Assembly (NCBI GenBank): GCA_000711775.1
Contig: ARYC01000527.1
Coordinates: forward strand, 62,001 to 126,000
Origin: Oxytricha trifallax
Taxonomy: Eukaryota; Ciliophora; Spirotrichea; Sporadotrichida; Oxytrichidae
Direction: 5' to 3'
DNA length: 64,000 nt
The position numbers and the translations under genes were made by a program. How positions within the stretch are numbered: position 1 is the first letter of the stretch; each line of letters starts with the position of its first letter. Shown here piece by piece: positions 12,421-25,904 of this stretch. Below the pieces are notes generated by a model. That model had not been told where the DNA came from. It was given only the letters and a program-made list of their open reading frames with translations, and made no database searches.

Positions 12421-14389
12421 TCACGTTATTATCGTGTATAAAAATAATTCATTTAATTGAAAAATACTTAAAATTCGAAATATTTAAATTGTTTAGCTTT
12501 GTTTTAAGTCAAATATTAAATTATTAGATTATATAATAATCTTAATTATCGTTGTCTTGCTGCTAGTTGGATCTGAGAAGAGTGTAGCTTATATTATGTT
12601 ATTAACTATTTCCTAAATAGATTAATTTCCTCTATGCTACTCCAAAATTGCATAAAATATATCCAATCCACTACTTTCTTTAATTCCTGCTTTGAATTAA
12701 GATTTAAGGGCATCACTTAATGCTAGATCAATTTCATCTCTGTAAACTAGTCTTGATAGACTCTTGAATACCATCAATGTTTATTAAAAATTATTTCTAT
12801 TGGATTTCGTTTCGAAAAGTATATGAAAGCAAGCTTCAATTATACCTTAATTGAAAAGTAGAAGAATTAGGTTAATATTATTGATTTATGTGAAATTATG
12901 AAGAATAAGCAAAATGCTTCTCATTATGGATTCTCTAAAGCTATAAAACTAAATGCTTTTTGAAATATTGACGATCTTTTAAATTATGGAATCCACATTA
13001 TTTCCAAAAAGGAGTTCTAAAACTTGGTCATTACTATAATTCATGCTTGTAATTTAAGTTAAGAGCTAAAATATAGACTTAAAACATTTACTACGTAATT
13101 CCATATCTTCTTCGTTGATATATATTTTAAGGTAGTCATTTATAGCTTCAACTAATCCAAACTATAAAAATCTTTGCAACCTTTGATTGTATTCCGTATC
13201 TTGGCATGATTCGAGCATTATTAATATCAAATTTATTATATCCTGAGAAATTTTATGAGCAATTAACTAATCATCTTTTACATCCTCTAATTTAGCCATA
13301 TTCTTACTTAATGAATAGAATTTAGAAATAAGCATTTGCTCGAATTGCTCTTTCAAATATAACTCTTGTACTTTTTATATCTTTTAATTTGCAAAATGGT
13401 TGAAGATTGATTGGAGAGTTTGAATTAAATTGTCAGTTTATTCTTGAAACAGACTGAGGGAAACATTCCTTTGGTTAGAGTATAAGACTTCGTCGAGAGA
13501 TTCAAGTAACTAAATAGTATTGCAAACACAAAAGTTCAAAGTTTTACTAATTTCATCATTATTACATTTGAACTCCCCATAAAATAGTTGATTCAAGGCT
13601 TCAAAAAGAATAAATTAAGACTCGAAATTCCAGTTTGTTTATTATTATACAATGATAAATATCTTTGCTACCCAATTTTCATGAAGAAATACATCTTTTT
13701 TTTCATGTTTTTAATTGCAAACAGCCGCTATTAACCACAGAACTTATTGAAACAAAGTATCTAGAAAAGGCAAGTCTAGTAATTAATTTCTGTCATAATT
13801 TTAGATTTATTCCAATGTGTCGGTAATAAAATTAACATAGGTTAACTCTTCTGAAAATAATTCAAAAATATCCTCTTCATGATATTAATGTCTCTAATCA
13901 AATTGCAAATTGCTTCGACCTTGTGGTATTTAATATAAATATTTTTCTCAAGAATTACTCTAGTGAACACATATCTCATTAATATTGAATTTTTCATGTA
14001 TTATACTATCCTTTATTCTTATAATTAAGCTGCCTGATTAAGCAAAATCGAGCTTAAAAGTCTATAAAAATCGCTTTTAAATTATACTAAGTATGCTAAA
14101 ATTATGTGCAGATCAAGATCCTAGACGAATACATTAATGCAATTCTGTATTGCTGAAGTATACTTCTCTGTTGTATCGATTAATTCGTGAGCCTTAATAG
14201 TTTCAGATTTTAAATCATCTTAAAAATCCATGAATGTGAACAAAATAGTGTCTTAAACTTGGAACAAGGGCATATTTTCAATAAAGTTATGCGAGAAAAC
14301 CTCCCTCATAAAAGATTGCTATGCTCTTGATTTGGCACTAATTTCTTATTTTTATAACAAGATATTTTTAAACTTTGTTTGGTTTCCAT
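12421..14389 (-). pseudogene. Importin-alpha-like gene, copy 3 (diverged, frameshifted)
   Basis: The minus-strand frame ends at TGA 12421-12423. The armadillo part is open from about 13900 downward (NFCVCNTIQLLESLDE, DNLIQTLQSIFNHFANQK). An upstream block carries an IBB-like stretch (KFKNILLQKQEISAKSRAQQ) and the family block KYHKVEAICNLIRDINI. One frame change is needed near 13890-13905. The only nearby ATG (14387-14389) is out of frame with the IBB-like stretch. This is the most diverged of the six copies; at least two changes make it a probable pseudogene unless further IESs are involved. Confidence 0.6.
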
Positions 14390-15121
14390 TTAAGTTTTTA
14401 TTAATTCCTTGGTTTTAAAAGTAAAATATTATTAACAATAATAAATTAGTTGTCTTCTATTTATAATATTTAATTTGAATATTTAATCATTTTTTTGATT
14501 ATTTAATTGGCTGAAAAAACTAAAATTTTGACCTTCTTGGTATAACGTCTATTGAAACAGATAAATCTAAAATTAAGAGAATTAGATAAAAGTTTGAAAA
14601 TCTACTCAAGTGATATAATTAATTTTTTATTTAAAAAAAATCAATCCTAAAATTGAAATTAGTGTGGAGATTTCATTTCAGAAACAAGTAACTCAAACGA
14701 TATTAAGATTAATAAATATAGTTTTAAATTATTTATAGAAATTAATAATTAAGTATTAAATTAAAATTAAATCAGAAATTAATTTGATCGTAATTTAATG
14801 AAAGAATTACCACTATTATTAATAGATATTATCATAAAATGACTTATGAAAAGATTTTTTTATTAAAATAAATTTATGTCATAGTTTATTTTATTAATGT
14901 TCTATTTGCATATTTATATTTAATATCCGTAAAAATAAATGATAAGATTAAATAAAATAATTATTATGAGATTTCCTCTTAATTATTATTCAATTAAAAT
15001 CTAATTAGTATACTTTTTTACTGTAAAACTTATTAATTATAATTATTTATATTAATATAATTTATCTTTTGTACATAGAATAATTACTTTTGAAACATAC
15101 TTTACCCCTTAGAATTAACTT
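14390..15121. other. AT-rich intergenic region
   Basis: Nothing coding or structured could be supported. Confidence 0.4.
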
Positions 15122-17545
15122 ATGTAGAATAAGCTCATCAAAAGGATCACTATATCGAATGTGAAGTGTGAAGATAAGGTTTTTGAGTATGACACAAGAA
15201 AGAATTATCAATGGAACTGGGAGAAAATCAAATTATATTTATAATTTAATTTTAATAATCAAAGAAGCTCTCTATTCAAGATTAAATGAAAAGTAAGATT
15301 TCCTCAATTTTTTTTCAGATATTTAGGTCATTAATTGAGTAATAATTAAAAATTATTGTAGGGTGAAAGTATATTCCTTTTATATGCAGCAACTATTTTC
15401 AAATTAATTAAAATTGTTTGATAAAATTTCCTCATTAAATTATATAGTAGCTACTATGATAAAATATTTGAATTTTTGTTTACTTATATAAATAATAATA
15501 TTAAACATTTTTTTGTAGATCTTTTTTTCAAAATTAAAATGATATTTATGTTATTTAATGTCTTTCACTAAAAATATATGTTACAATTTATTATGCCTTA
15601 ATTCAACGAATAATATTATTATTTAATGCTTTAATTACTAATTTAATTTCATTAAAACTAATAGAACCATTTTTTAATTGATCAAATTCTTTTTCATTAG
15701 ATGAGTTAAATCTGTGCCTCTTCGAAAATTAAAAACATGAAATATGCAAAATAAAAATCTAAAATTCTACAATTACAGGTGAAATTAATTTCTTAAATGA
15801 TTTTAACTTGTATCCCCAAAAAACTATATAATTATTATTATAAAGTACAAGTCTCTTGAGTCCCCCTGCATTTATGTTGATTTAGGAATTTCAAAGAACA
15901 ACCATCATAAACTAAGAAAAGACAGCATTTTCATCGAATTATAAAATTCTTTTGACGAATTTGAAAAAGATTGACCATGGTACAAGTTCAGATATGAAGT
16001 AAATATAGTAACTGAGTTTCTGCGTAATGAGAAGTTGATTTATATATTATAGAGACGATACTTATATTTTTTATTGAATCATGATTAGTATAGTTTATCA
16101 GTTTATTAAGTTGCTAATTAATTGTAATCACCTTGCCAAGAAAAGTATTACAATGCTACTTAAATAAACAGATCTATCGTAGTAACATCAATTTTTATGG
16201 TAATATTATTATTAAATAGTTGGAGTTTCAGCTACATGATAAAATGAGCTTTGAGTTAGTTTATGCTTAGAATTTGATTCGTAGCTTTATTAATAAGATT
16301 ATTGTGGAAGTGAATTCTTAAATTAAAGACATAGTGACTTAGATCATTGAGTTTAAAAAATCTGATGGAAACTCTTATGTAAAAATTAATAAGAAAAACA
16401 AGAGATCAGTGGTCAAATCCTTAAATATATTGAACAAATAGCTTGAAGAAGAGAAAGAGGAGAATAAATTTAACTTAGGAAAAGCAGAGTTTGATGATAG
16501 GATGAATATGCAGGATATAAAAGTAAAGGGTATGGCTTCTTAGAACAATGTATTGAAATCTAATTTATATTTTATTAAGATAATATTAATATTTTATAAA
16601 AAACGATTAAAAAGTAATTTGAATTTAAAGTTTTTATAATAGTACTTAGCAATAATAATAAATTACTTTTTAAATAAATTCCGAAAATTTAACTATTAGA
16701 TTTCCATTAAATAATAGCCTAACTAAAATATTAATAAAATCTGAACATTCTATTTCCTCTTTTGATTATATCTTTAATGATATGGATTTTATATGCCTTC
16801 TTAAGAAGAACTAATACTTTAACGATAATATAGTGAATTCAAAGTAAAATTAATAGAATTAATTGCTTATTTATTTTCAAAGACGGAGTTTAATTTTGAT
16901 TTAAAGTAAAAATCTCCTTAATAGATAAACTCTGCACATATTCAACCAGCACTTATCAATAATTTCTAAAACGATTGGCTATAATCTTTCTTAGGTGATC
17001 ATGCTCAAGACTATTAATCCTGGGAAAATTAGTAGTAAAACTTTGAATCTTTAGAAGCTCAATCTTTCGAAAGAAAACAGGATTAATCAGAATGTTCACT
17101 TTCTAGAAAATACCTTCCTCAAAGGAAAAGAATTAAGAAAGATTGGAGTTTTTCTTCAGAAAAAAGTAAAGTTCCTATTTAAGAGATGATCTAACCTAAA
17201 AACTCACTCAAAGAAGAGTTGAAAAGAAATGATGAAATGCAAGAGAAGAAAAGTTAATCACTCTTTGAAGAACAATCTTAAACATTGCGCAATCCCCAAG
17301 ACTATCCTGAGTTATGTGAAGACAGCGATATTCAACCTCAAGATGAGTTTAACACTATATTATTTCATTTTTATATTGATAGGATCATAAGACTGTTCAA
17401 TTTATTGAGAGATAAAACTTCTTAAATTAAAGTCATAAACTAGACTGTGTAGATCAATACAAGTTTGGTATATGATTATTGGAGAATAACTTCAAAAAGA
17501 CTAAAATATAAAAATGAGTAAATTAGAAAAATATTTCATATTTGA
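15122..17545 (+). CDS. Large Ser/Gln/Lys-rich protein gene in several germline segments; function unknown
   Basis: Several coding-quality blocks lie in one direction. They are 15122-15289 (starts MQNKLIKRITISNVKCED), about 15855-16070 (SPCIYVDLGISKNNHHKL, PWYKFRYEVNIVTEF), about 16225-16540 (MSFELVYAQNLIRSFINKII, Lys-rich) and about 16880-17545 (Gln/Ser-rich, RKYLPQRKRIKKDWSFSS, acidic DYPELCEDSD). AT-rich breaks separate them, and I could not close these with certainty. The layout, with an N-terminal mixed alpha/beta-like part and a polar middle, matches zinc-finger genes 1-5, but I do not see a C-x2-C motif at the end. It may have lost it, or the last segment may lie in another frame. TGA at 17543-17545 ends the last block. 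Confidence 0.45.
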
Positions 17546-18117
17546 ATAAATAAATATTTGCTTTAATGAAATGAAAATTATTCGTGAATTATAGATATTC
17601 TTATTTGTAATATAGCCATTTGCAATTATACATAAATAATACATTTTCTTATATCTTAATTTAAGATAAATTATACTTCGTTAATCGATATCACAAATTA
17701 TATAACTTTTTTTTCCAAAAATCCACAATATCTCTCTCTAACTATTATTATAATCAATTTGAGTTTCATATATTTTCTTAATGTAAAACTATTTATTCAT
17801 TAATTCCAAAAATAATTCTATTATTATAATACTTCTTGGACAAACACAAAGTTTTATTGAAATCCTTGAAGTATAATGACTCTTAATTGGATTTAGATGA
17901 TAATAATTATTAAATATACTATTAATGCTATGATTAATTTATTTAAGATAATCAAAAATATTTAATATTCAAATTATTGTCAATAGATTGATAAATTTGT
18001 AGGATATTAAATCATTTTTTTAGGATTAAAAATTACAAGGAAAAATTGCATATTCATTCTTAAATTTCCATATTTTTAAAATCTTCAATTTTAGACTAAG
18101 TTAAAATAATCTTTACT
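17546..18117. other. AT-rich intergenic region
   Basis: No supported feature. Confidence 0.4.
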
Positions 18118-18417
18118 ATGTCTATTTTGAATGATTATAAATTTTTTAGTTATTTATATTTAAATAATTTTAATGAACTCAAATCTTTTCTTATTAAATG
18201 CTTTGATGATTGCCTTTCCCAAGATATGCTTGACTGTTTTGAGAACTCACCTAAAAACTACAAAACCCTGATATTGACTATGAAGAAGAATATTGATTCA
18301 GGTTAGTACAAATTAACAATCACCAAACTTCCTTTGATCCCTGAGCATCTCAAATATTTAATTTATAAATTAAATTATATGTAAGACATAATCAATGAAT
18401 TTATATTTTAATCTTGA
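18118..18417 (+). CDS. Small hypothetical protein, possibly the first segment of a longer gene
   Basis: ATG 18118 to TGA 18415-18417 gives 99 residues with TAG/TAA as Gln. It starts MSILNDYKFFSYLYLNNFNE and has a Cys-containing helix-like part and LTITKLPLIPEHLKYLI near the end. Coding-like sequence continues to about 18765 in another frame (DLKDETTRFIQILKHKHQ), so an IES near 18410-18500 is likely and the real protein is probably longer. There is a faint similarity to the H-containing tail of the zinc-finger family (LPLIPEH), too weak to assign. Confidence 0.4.
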
Positions 18418-19114
18418 GAGATCAATATTATGGTATCTTACTTAGAAACAACAGTACAAGCTTTAATTTGAGAATGAATGATTACTACTGTAAAATTTAA
18501 GATTTTATCTGACTCTATTTACTGTTTAAAATTCATTAAAATACTGCAAAATCTGATTTAAAAGATGAAACAACAAGATTTATTTAAATATTAAAGCATA
18601 AGCATCAAGTATATTCTCCCTTTAATTATTTTAACATAATTTTTAATCACATTTATTCGCTATCTTAAATTAGAATAATCCCATAATGTTATTTGAATAT
18701 CTTTAAAATTTAAAAGAAAGATAAATCAATAAAGAATTTGTAATTTTATAGATTAATTAGTAATTTTCTATGAAAATAACTCAACAACAAATTAGTAAGC
18801 TATATTTTAGAATTAATGTTTTACATGTTTTTATATTTATTTTGAAGTAAGTTTCTAATATAGATATTATACAACAATGTAGTTCTAAATTATATTTCAA
18901 TTTAAATAACTTAATTACTTCATTGAAATGAAAAGAAAATTGATTAAATGTTAATCAATCAACATTTAACAAATAAATAAACATACTTAAAATCTTGTCG
19001 TATACAAACGCTTATTCTTGAAGGAGTTCTAACATTTTACCAGGATAGATATAGAATATCTAATTTAAAAGGGCACAAGATGTTTATGAGTGGATTTCAA
19101 TATAACATATCAAA

Positions 19115-20883
19115 TCACTCTTTTTTAATCTTAGCCTCTAACGCAGTTAGAGATTGACTAGCATATCTCTTTTTTTATGGTTTTGCAATTTCCTTAGTTG
19201 AAATCTTAGACGATTCCATAGGTTTAATGCTCCCTGAAAGATTGACTGCTTAAAGAGGTTTCTTAGTTTGGTGTTTCTCCTTGTCATCAGCAAAAGGATG
19301 GCTTGCAAGTTATTAATTATTAAGTGTAAAAAGAGTAGAATTAATTATATAGATTCAATGCAAAATTGACTTTCGATTTCTTTGAGGAAAGCTTAGAGTC
19401 TCTTCTTCTCAAATCATTCTGTCTCTCTTAAATGGCTAAACATTTTTCTTTCTTGATATGAGTGACTGGTGTTTTGTTGGCTTGAATAAAAAATGAATTA
19501 AAGTATAATTATGAACTAAAGTCGAAGTCCTGCTTTGCATTTTAGGGCTGTGTGATCTTCTCTCCGATTGCTTAACAGGAGTAGTAGTTAATACTTATCC
19601 CTTTTTAGCAGACTTGTCTTTAGAATCATATTTGTGTTTTAGAGATTTTGGGGAATCGTCAAAATTGATAAATTAATCACTTAAAAAAATAACATAGTTA
19701 AGTCCAGGAGGATCTTGCCCTCACTCTTCTAGTTTTAATGTTTCAATTTACCTCTCCCAACAGCAAAGTTAGATTCATTCCTTTTGTCAATCAAGTTAGT
19801 TCTACTCTAGCGATTGATAGCTGAGTTATCATGATTGGATGCTAATGTACTCTCTACCTTCAATGAAGTATCCATTCTTTGTTGATGTTAATAAGAAAAC
19901 ACCTAAAATCAAAATTAGATTGTTCCTTACTGTAGCTTTGATACTTTAAATTCTAAGGGGCTTCAAAGCTCTCGATAGTTTGAGTTTTGGGGGGGACAGG
20001 TGAATTCTTGTTATGAGGGGTATAAATAGTGTCTCTTGAATACTTATGATTTGAAGCAGATCTGTGATAATCATGGTTTTGTTGCACTTGTTATCCTTTC
20101 AAATATTTCCTATAATTAATTTGAATTTTAATAAATTCGTATATTATAATTATATCACCACGTTTAACCTCTAATTCATTTTTCAATGTGTGCTGATTCA
20201 AGTATTTGTCTGATGAGGTTTTCCAATAATTTTTATAAATCACTTTTACATAAATAAATGAGCTAGAAGGAAGTTTCGATTCTTTTGTGAATCTAAGATA
20301 TTAAATCTATTGAAATTTTATAACTATTAATTTAATAAGATTTATAGGATCTAAATTTGATAAAGCATCACACTCACAATAAACGTTGAATAATTCCTTG
20401 GTTAATTCATAGTTTCTTAATTCATGCTGACTCTTAACAACTGTGCCAAACATCTCAAACTTTGATGAATTATGATTTCTTTGGTTCTCGAATAAAATGA
20501 TATTTACTTATAATTAATTGAGCTAGGGTATTGAGTTTAGAAGTGAATTTTTAAATCATTTCATTAAAGTAGTTGATGTTCCTCTTTCGAGGATCAATTT
20601 TAAAAGTTACTGGCAACTCAACAATGACTCTAAACTCCTTTTCAAATACTTATGGTTCAGAATACTCTCTATCAAATTTATCATCAAAGTGGACTCTAGA
20701 TGGAGGACGAAAGTATTGAGTCTCTCTATTTTTTGACGAATCATTGTCTGGGAATTATCCTTAATTCACTGCATAGCTAGATTTTCTTGATGATTAGCTT
20801 CTTGGCATCCTGATAAATTTTGATATTCTATTATCTTCTCTCTGTTAATTTAAATGTTTATCCTCCTGAAGTCGTCTCTGCAT
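19115..20883 (-). CDS. Ser/Lys-rich protein with a conserved-looking N-terminal half, IES-interrupted
   Basis: The minus-strand frame starts at ATG 20881-20883 (MQRRLQEDKHLNQQRED) and ends at TGA 19115-19117 (LEAKIKKE). The N-terminal half looks folded: FEKEFRVIVELPVTFKIDP, KFEMFGTVVKSQHELRN, LFNVYCECDALSNLDPINL, then SFIYVKVIYKNYW and NELEVKRGDIIII. The last part faintly recalls an SH3-type ELxxxxGD stretch (low confidence). The C-terminal half is Ser/Lys/Pro-rich and basic (KQSERRSHSPKMQSRTS, KKSKVNFALN). One IES (20493-20514) is resolved; more are needed near 19890-19935, 19660-19700, 19460-19510 and 19310-19370. The function is unknown; the basic tail suggests nucleic-acid or cytoskeletal binding. 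Confidence 0.5.
20493..20514 (-). other. IES, 22 bp, pointer TTA
   Basis: TAA on the + strand at 20493 repeats at 20515 (TTA on the coding strand). Excision joins ...NTLAQ to LFENQRNHNSSKFEMFG in frame, where the unexcised frame meets TGA. It is short with a 3-bp pointer, so moderate confidence. Confidence 0.55.
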
Positions 20884-21216
20884 AGGAAAAAGTTTTAGTG
20901 TTGATTAGAACAATGAACGAGATGTCTGAATATATACAAATCAAATTAATTTAATTAATTATACAGATATTTATCTCTCAGCTTTAAATCATTGTCAAAA
21001 GAGTCAAATATTTTCAATTATCAAATTTAAATTGATTAATATAATTGTTTGAGTTAATAATTTTTTTCATCAAACTAACTATAAATAATATCTTTAAATT
21101 CAAATTCTATTACAGTTGATAACTAAAACTTAAACAGTTAAAAGGGAATCATAATATTAAATTAAAAAGTTTAAAATACATTGTTTTGGACACTTGTAAA
21201 CTTTGAGTTTTCGAAC

Positions 21217-23486
21217 ATGAATTTTGAGAGTTAAGCTTTGACAGTTGATCACTATGCCAATGAACAAGTAATTCTAGTAAAATACAAACGCTTCAATACT
21301 ACTGACTAGTTTGTTTAATCAATCTATGTCCCATCTATGACTATTGATGAGAATTTGCTAATGTATACTTAAAAATTACTAATTAAACATTTGAGATATG
21401 TTTATAAAAGTATTTCTGGAGGAATCTGGTGAAAAAGATAGTGATACAAGAAATTGGACTATATTTTTGATACCTCACAAGAATTTTTTGTAACAAAGTT
21501 CTGGGACTCATGCGCTTCTCAACGAGAGAGTAAGTATTATTGACATTATAATTATACATGTGTAGGAAAATCACTTCAGAGTATTAATCAATTTAAGATT
21601 GTAAAATTAAACACTCATGAAAGCAATTATGCAAAATGGAATCTATTTCATTCTTGCTGCAGACAACACAAAGTCCTCATACTATAGTTTTTAATAAATT
21701 TGCATTATATTTCTACAAGAGAGAAGGTTCTCAGAGAGACAATTCTGCTATTTATAGTAGAGCTTCAACCTAACTCACTCATCAAAGCTTTTTAGAAAAT
21801 TAGGATCAGCAAAGTTCACAACTAGATGAAACTTCATCACACTAAAATGACGAGTAGAAAGTGAATTCAAATTCCGCTACATTCAATTCTCTTAAAACAA
21901 ATTTCAAGGAAGACTATTCGAAGAATTAAATTTATTCTGAGAGTGACTCACAGAACCTGATCATGAATAAAAAGAACTCAAAGATGAATGGAAATCTCTC
22001 TAGAACATCACTAAAAAATGACTAAAGATTTTTATCCCCATTTAAGAGAAAAGGATATCACAGTCCTCTCTAAACATAAAAGAGAGGTTTGATATCAGTA
22101 TCTCATTAGAAATTTAAAATAATTTTATTTTTCTTTGAAATCAAGATACACTTCTTATACCCCGAGGAACTCAAATATACTTTGTGATTTGTTTGGAAAA
22201 GAAACTCTGCAAAACTTGAATTCTCACCATTAGAAGCCTAGTTTGAAACAGGGAACTCAGTCTGCAATGTCAAAATTTGAATTAAATAGGAAAGTTGTAT
22301 CTTTTCGAAAGAACTTAAACTCTGTTTAAGAAGTTTCGAGGTTTAGCGAAAATAGTGATTACTATGGAGTACTTGATCCTGTACTTGACTCTGAAATTGA
22401 GAGTGAACATATTTCAGAGCAAGAGGAAGATTTAGAAGTGAGTTAAAGTCACTAGAGTCTTTACAAGCCTACTTCTTCAATAGTTAATCCAAGTTAGAGC
22501 AATGAACTGAAAGCTTATAAAGTGAAAGTTTCATATTACTAATTTGATTTATATTTAATTAGTAGAATAGAAAATGGAGGAAAATGCTTCAAAGAAGATT
22601 GCGATTGACAAGAAATAATGGTTTATTTAATACTTTTAAATCAAAAGCTATCAAGAAAGATCAGGAGCCATAGAGAAAAGCAAAGGTTAAACATCCTATT
22701 ATTTAATTATTTTAAACTACCTTCAGTGGAATACGTAGCTTTAAACGGAAAGAGGATTTTTATTTTCAATTCTTTTATAAATTTAGATCACAATTTCAAT
22801 GCAATAGTAGTAGGATTACAAAAGGTTTACTATAAAAAGCGATGCAGAGATCATAAAGAGCTATAAAGATACAAAATTTTACACCATTGCATAAATTCAA
22901 AACACTTTGTTAAGAGATCTTAACAAAAGTCACAGAGAGCTTTTCAAAAACCCCTCAGAGTTTGACTTATACTTTCCATAAATATTAATTTTTTTAAACC
23001 GAGAACATAGTTCTTTTCTGCAAGGTTTTATAAATCTTTAAATATTCTTTAATGGTATGTGGCCACAAGGATTCTAATGGCGATGGAAGGTTTCATTGGT
23101 GGTTAAATAAACATGGTGATTAGTCAGAAGCTAGAACTAAGAAGCCTCGTCCTCGCAACTTCAAAATCAAGGCAGAGCCGAGAAATGACTCAACTTAGAT
23201 TTCAACTAATCATCAAGAAGCCTAAGTGGACTCAAAGATTAATCAAAGTGATTCTAACTTAGATTTATCAAGAGATATGATTGACTCTGAGGTAAATTCT
23301 TCAGTTGATTGCACAAATACCCTTGATTTGTCTGAGCCTTTGAATCTTAATTTCAAGCCAATGGAAAAGAAAACCACATCACAAAAAGATTCACAGAAAC
23401 AAGCTTTTGAAAACCCTTAAGTTTACTATTAAATTGAAAGAGCATGGTTCTCATTTCATATCATGTTCAATGATAGATTTCACTGA
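21217..23486 (+). CDS. Zinc-finger family gene 2, IES-interrupted
   Basis: The function is unknown. ATG 21217 opens MNFESQALTVDHYANEQVIL with a compact N-terminal domain (IYVPSMTIDENLLMYTQK). A Ser/Asn/Lys-rich middle with acidic blocks follows (SEQEEDLEVSQ), then a basic helical region (KKDQEPQRKAKVKHP) and the C-terminal module. After two excisions the module reads FCKVCGHKDSNGDGRFHWWL. The last residues before TGA 23484-23486 are WFSFHIMFNDRFH, matching the WFNFH...LH ending of gene 3. From 22574 to the stop, subtracting the two IESs at 22609 and 23024 gives 840 nt, exactly 280 codons. Breaks between about 21430 and 21740, and near 22130, remain unresolved. The 3' half is duplicated, broken, at 31.0-31.9 kb. 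Confidence 0.6.
22540..22555 (+). other. Possible IES, 16 bp, pointer TAATT
   Basis: TAATT at 22540 and 22556. Removal puts the frame of ...KAYKVKVSYYQ into that of LVEQKMEENASKK. It is unusually short, so tentative. Confidence 0.4.
22609..22651 (+). other. IES, 43 bp, pointer CAAGAAA
   Basis: CAAGAAA at 22609-22615 repeats at 22652-22658. Excision joins ...KKIAIDKK to DQEPQRKAKVKHP in frame, where the unexcised frame runs into TGA. The 7-bp exact repeat makes this strong. Confidence 0.8.
23024..23053 (+). other. IES, 30 bp, pointer GGT, inside the C-x2-C motif
   Basis: GGT at 23024 repeats at 23054. The insert is frame-neutral, but removal brings FCKV next to CGHK and so creates C-x2-C. 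The same place in gene 3 has a 24-bp IES, and the duplicate at 31.4 kb keeps a similar GGT-flanked insert. Confidence 0.65.
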
Positions 23487-23859
23487 TGTTTTTCTTTTTA
23501 GATTTATATTTACTTGAGGTTTCACAGGTATATTTTAAGATTATATTTGATCAAGCATTTTATTGAATTATTATTGCAAGTTTTTAGTTATCATTAGTTT
23601 AAATTCTATTGTTGTTCATTTTTCTATAATTTGATCTAAAAATATTATAAATTAATAATTAGTTTGATAAATAGAAAAAGGAATTAAAGAAATTTCTATT
23701 TAAATATCTATATACATTAATTGAAAAAATTATAGAATAGGTTTTATTATTTGAAATTATGACCCATACAAATGCCCATTAGATTTTTTTAAATGATATA
23801 AGTAAAAATAGTTTTTAAAAATAAAGTAATGCAAATTAATTTTTTAATCATTAATTATA
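23487..23859. other. AT-rich intergenic region
   Basis: No gene seen. Parts are similar to the same position after the duplicate (31.9-32.28 kb) but diverged. Confidence 0.4.
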
Positions 23860-25904
23860 TCAAATACTGAATTATTATTTATGATTTGAAATTGAATTGT
23901 TATTATCTTCTGGCTTAAATATTAAGTCGTCAAACTCACTTGGGCACAGCATAGTTTCCATGATATTATCACAAATTTCTTGAATGGTTTTATTTTCTTT
24001 GTGATAATCCATAATCTCAATGAAAATTTCCAGTCCAGTTCTATCTTAAGCTCCTTCTATAAATTTACATTAAACAGCATCGTAAAGCTCTAAATCGAAG
24101 GCATCCTTGTAAGCTAAATTTGCCAAATTTTCAAAAGTTTCCAGTATTTCATTCAAATAGTTTTGCTTGAGTTTGAATTGTAGAAGTATGTGATAGCAAG
24201 ATTCTATATATTACATTTTAATAAGTTGAAGTAAAACAGCAGGTTATTCTGCACATGAAAAGTTATACAGAATACTCAATAGTTCATATATTTGAGATTC
24301 ATTAAAACCATAGTTTTAGATGTTACTGCAAATGAACAATACTTTTTTGGCTATGGAATTAACTTAATTTCCTATAAGTAGCTGTATTAATTGATCATAG
24401 TTTTAATTTAGGCAAGCAATTTGAGAAATAAGCTATAGCACAGCACTGTAACATTCATTTCGTAAATCATTATCTTCTTGATTTTGAGCAACATCTAAAT
24501 ATTAATTTATTGCTTCGATCAATCCATATTATACAAATCTATGTATCATTATTTGTTGATCTTACTCTTAACAAGATTCAAGTATTCTAAATATTAAATT
24601 TATTATATCCAAAGCAAGTCCATGCACCATCATATGATCAGTTATTCTACCTTTTAATTTATAGAAATTTTAGCTAAGCAAGCACAGTTTAGAAATAAGA
24701 TTTTACTCAAAATCTTCTCTCTATAGATAATTTTACTCTTTTATTGGCTTTTGATTTGCAAAATGATTGAAGATAGATTGGAGAGTTTGAATTAAATCAC
24801 TAACTTATTCAAATAATGTACCCTAAAACACTTCGCTTTTATCTGTTTTGAAGCATAAATTTTCATCCAGTTTATTAAGAAAACTTACTGTATTTTACAC
24901 ACAGAAATTTAATGCTTAACTTAGTTCTTCTTCAGTTCCTAAAAATCTGCCATAGAGTAATTGATTAAATACCTCATATAAAATGAATTCAGTTGAACTG
25001 CTCCATTCTTTAAATTTCTTAAGAATGTTGAAAATTTTTGAAATGCAGTTTTGACTAACCAATATTTCTTTGTATTGGTTGCTTTCATTGCAAATAGGCA
25101 CAATTAGCCACAGTATTTCTTCAAAAGTAATGGCTAGTAGTTTCTCATCAATTTGTTAGCTTGTGTCACAATTTTGAAGCATGTTTAACACTTCACTCAT
25201 TAAATCAATTAAGTTGCACTATTCTACAAGTAACTTTACTGTACTCTCCTCAAATAATCGCAATGTAATCAAAGAGCAAATCATCAACACCTTGTGATAC
25301 TTTATATACAAGTTTCTTTCACAAAATATTGTGGCCATTAATGTTTTCATAAATTGCTCATTCCTGAAGTACTAACTTATCTCAAAAACTTGTTAAATAA
25401 TAGCATCGCAAAACATAATTGTGCTCAAAAGTCTTATGAAATCATTGACATCAGATTGAAAAATCATGATCAATTCCATGTCATTGGCTGTACACTAATT
25501 TATTTGCATTTCTTAACAATTAGAGAGTATTTTTCCATTGAATCAATAGAGCTGAATCGTTCTTTGAAATCGATGTCTAACTCTTACATAAACTCAGCCA
25601 AGGTTATCTTATTTTTACTGTGCTCAATTTTAAATACTGGCTAGACTTTGTTTTAAATTATAGCCTGAGTGTTCAGTGATGGCAATTTTCTTGAATTATT
25701 TAGTATTTACTATCTTTTATCTTTTCTTAAACTGACTGTGAAATTCTCAATTTTATTTTTAAAATTATCTTTGGATTTTAATTGATGCATAAAGCCCAAT
25801 CTTTTGTTTTCTGTTGAGTCATTAGAGCTATCTTAATTTTTCTATGCATTGTTTACATTTTGACCAATTGTAAACTCTGGTTATTAAACAAATTAAGAAA
25901 TCAT
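23860..25904 (-). pseudogene. Importin-alpha-like gene, copy 4 (one-base deletion)
   Basis: Start ATG is at 25902-25904 and stop TGA at 23860-23862. This is a near-identical copy of the intact gene at 32283-34328 (constant offset 8,423 bp over the 3' three quarters). It has the same IBB-like stretch (FTVSLRKDKRQQILNNSRK) and armadillo repeats. The total length is 2,045 nt against 2,046 in the intact copy. Near 25485 it reads CCAATGAC where the other reads CCAAATGAC, and the frame is lost at about codon 140. It is a recent pseudogene, or a base-call error in an A run. Confidence 0.75.

Noticed and set aside
23053..23486. ATG at 23053 as a gene start (CGHK...)
   Set aside because: The frame is open far upstream, and the ATG falls at the edge of the GGT IES. 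It is an internal site of gene 2.
25354..25644. 96-aa + strand ORF
   Set aside because: Antisense shadow of importin-like copy 4. The equivalent frame is not kept in the intact copy.
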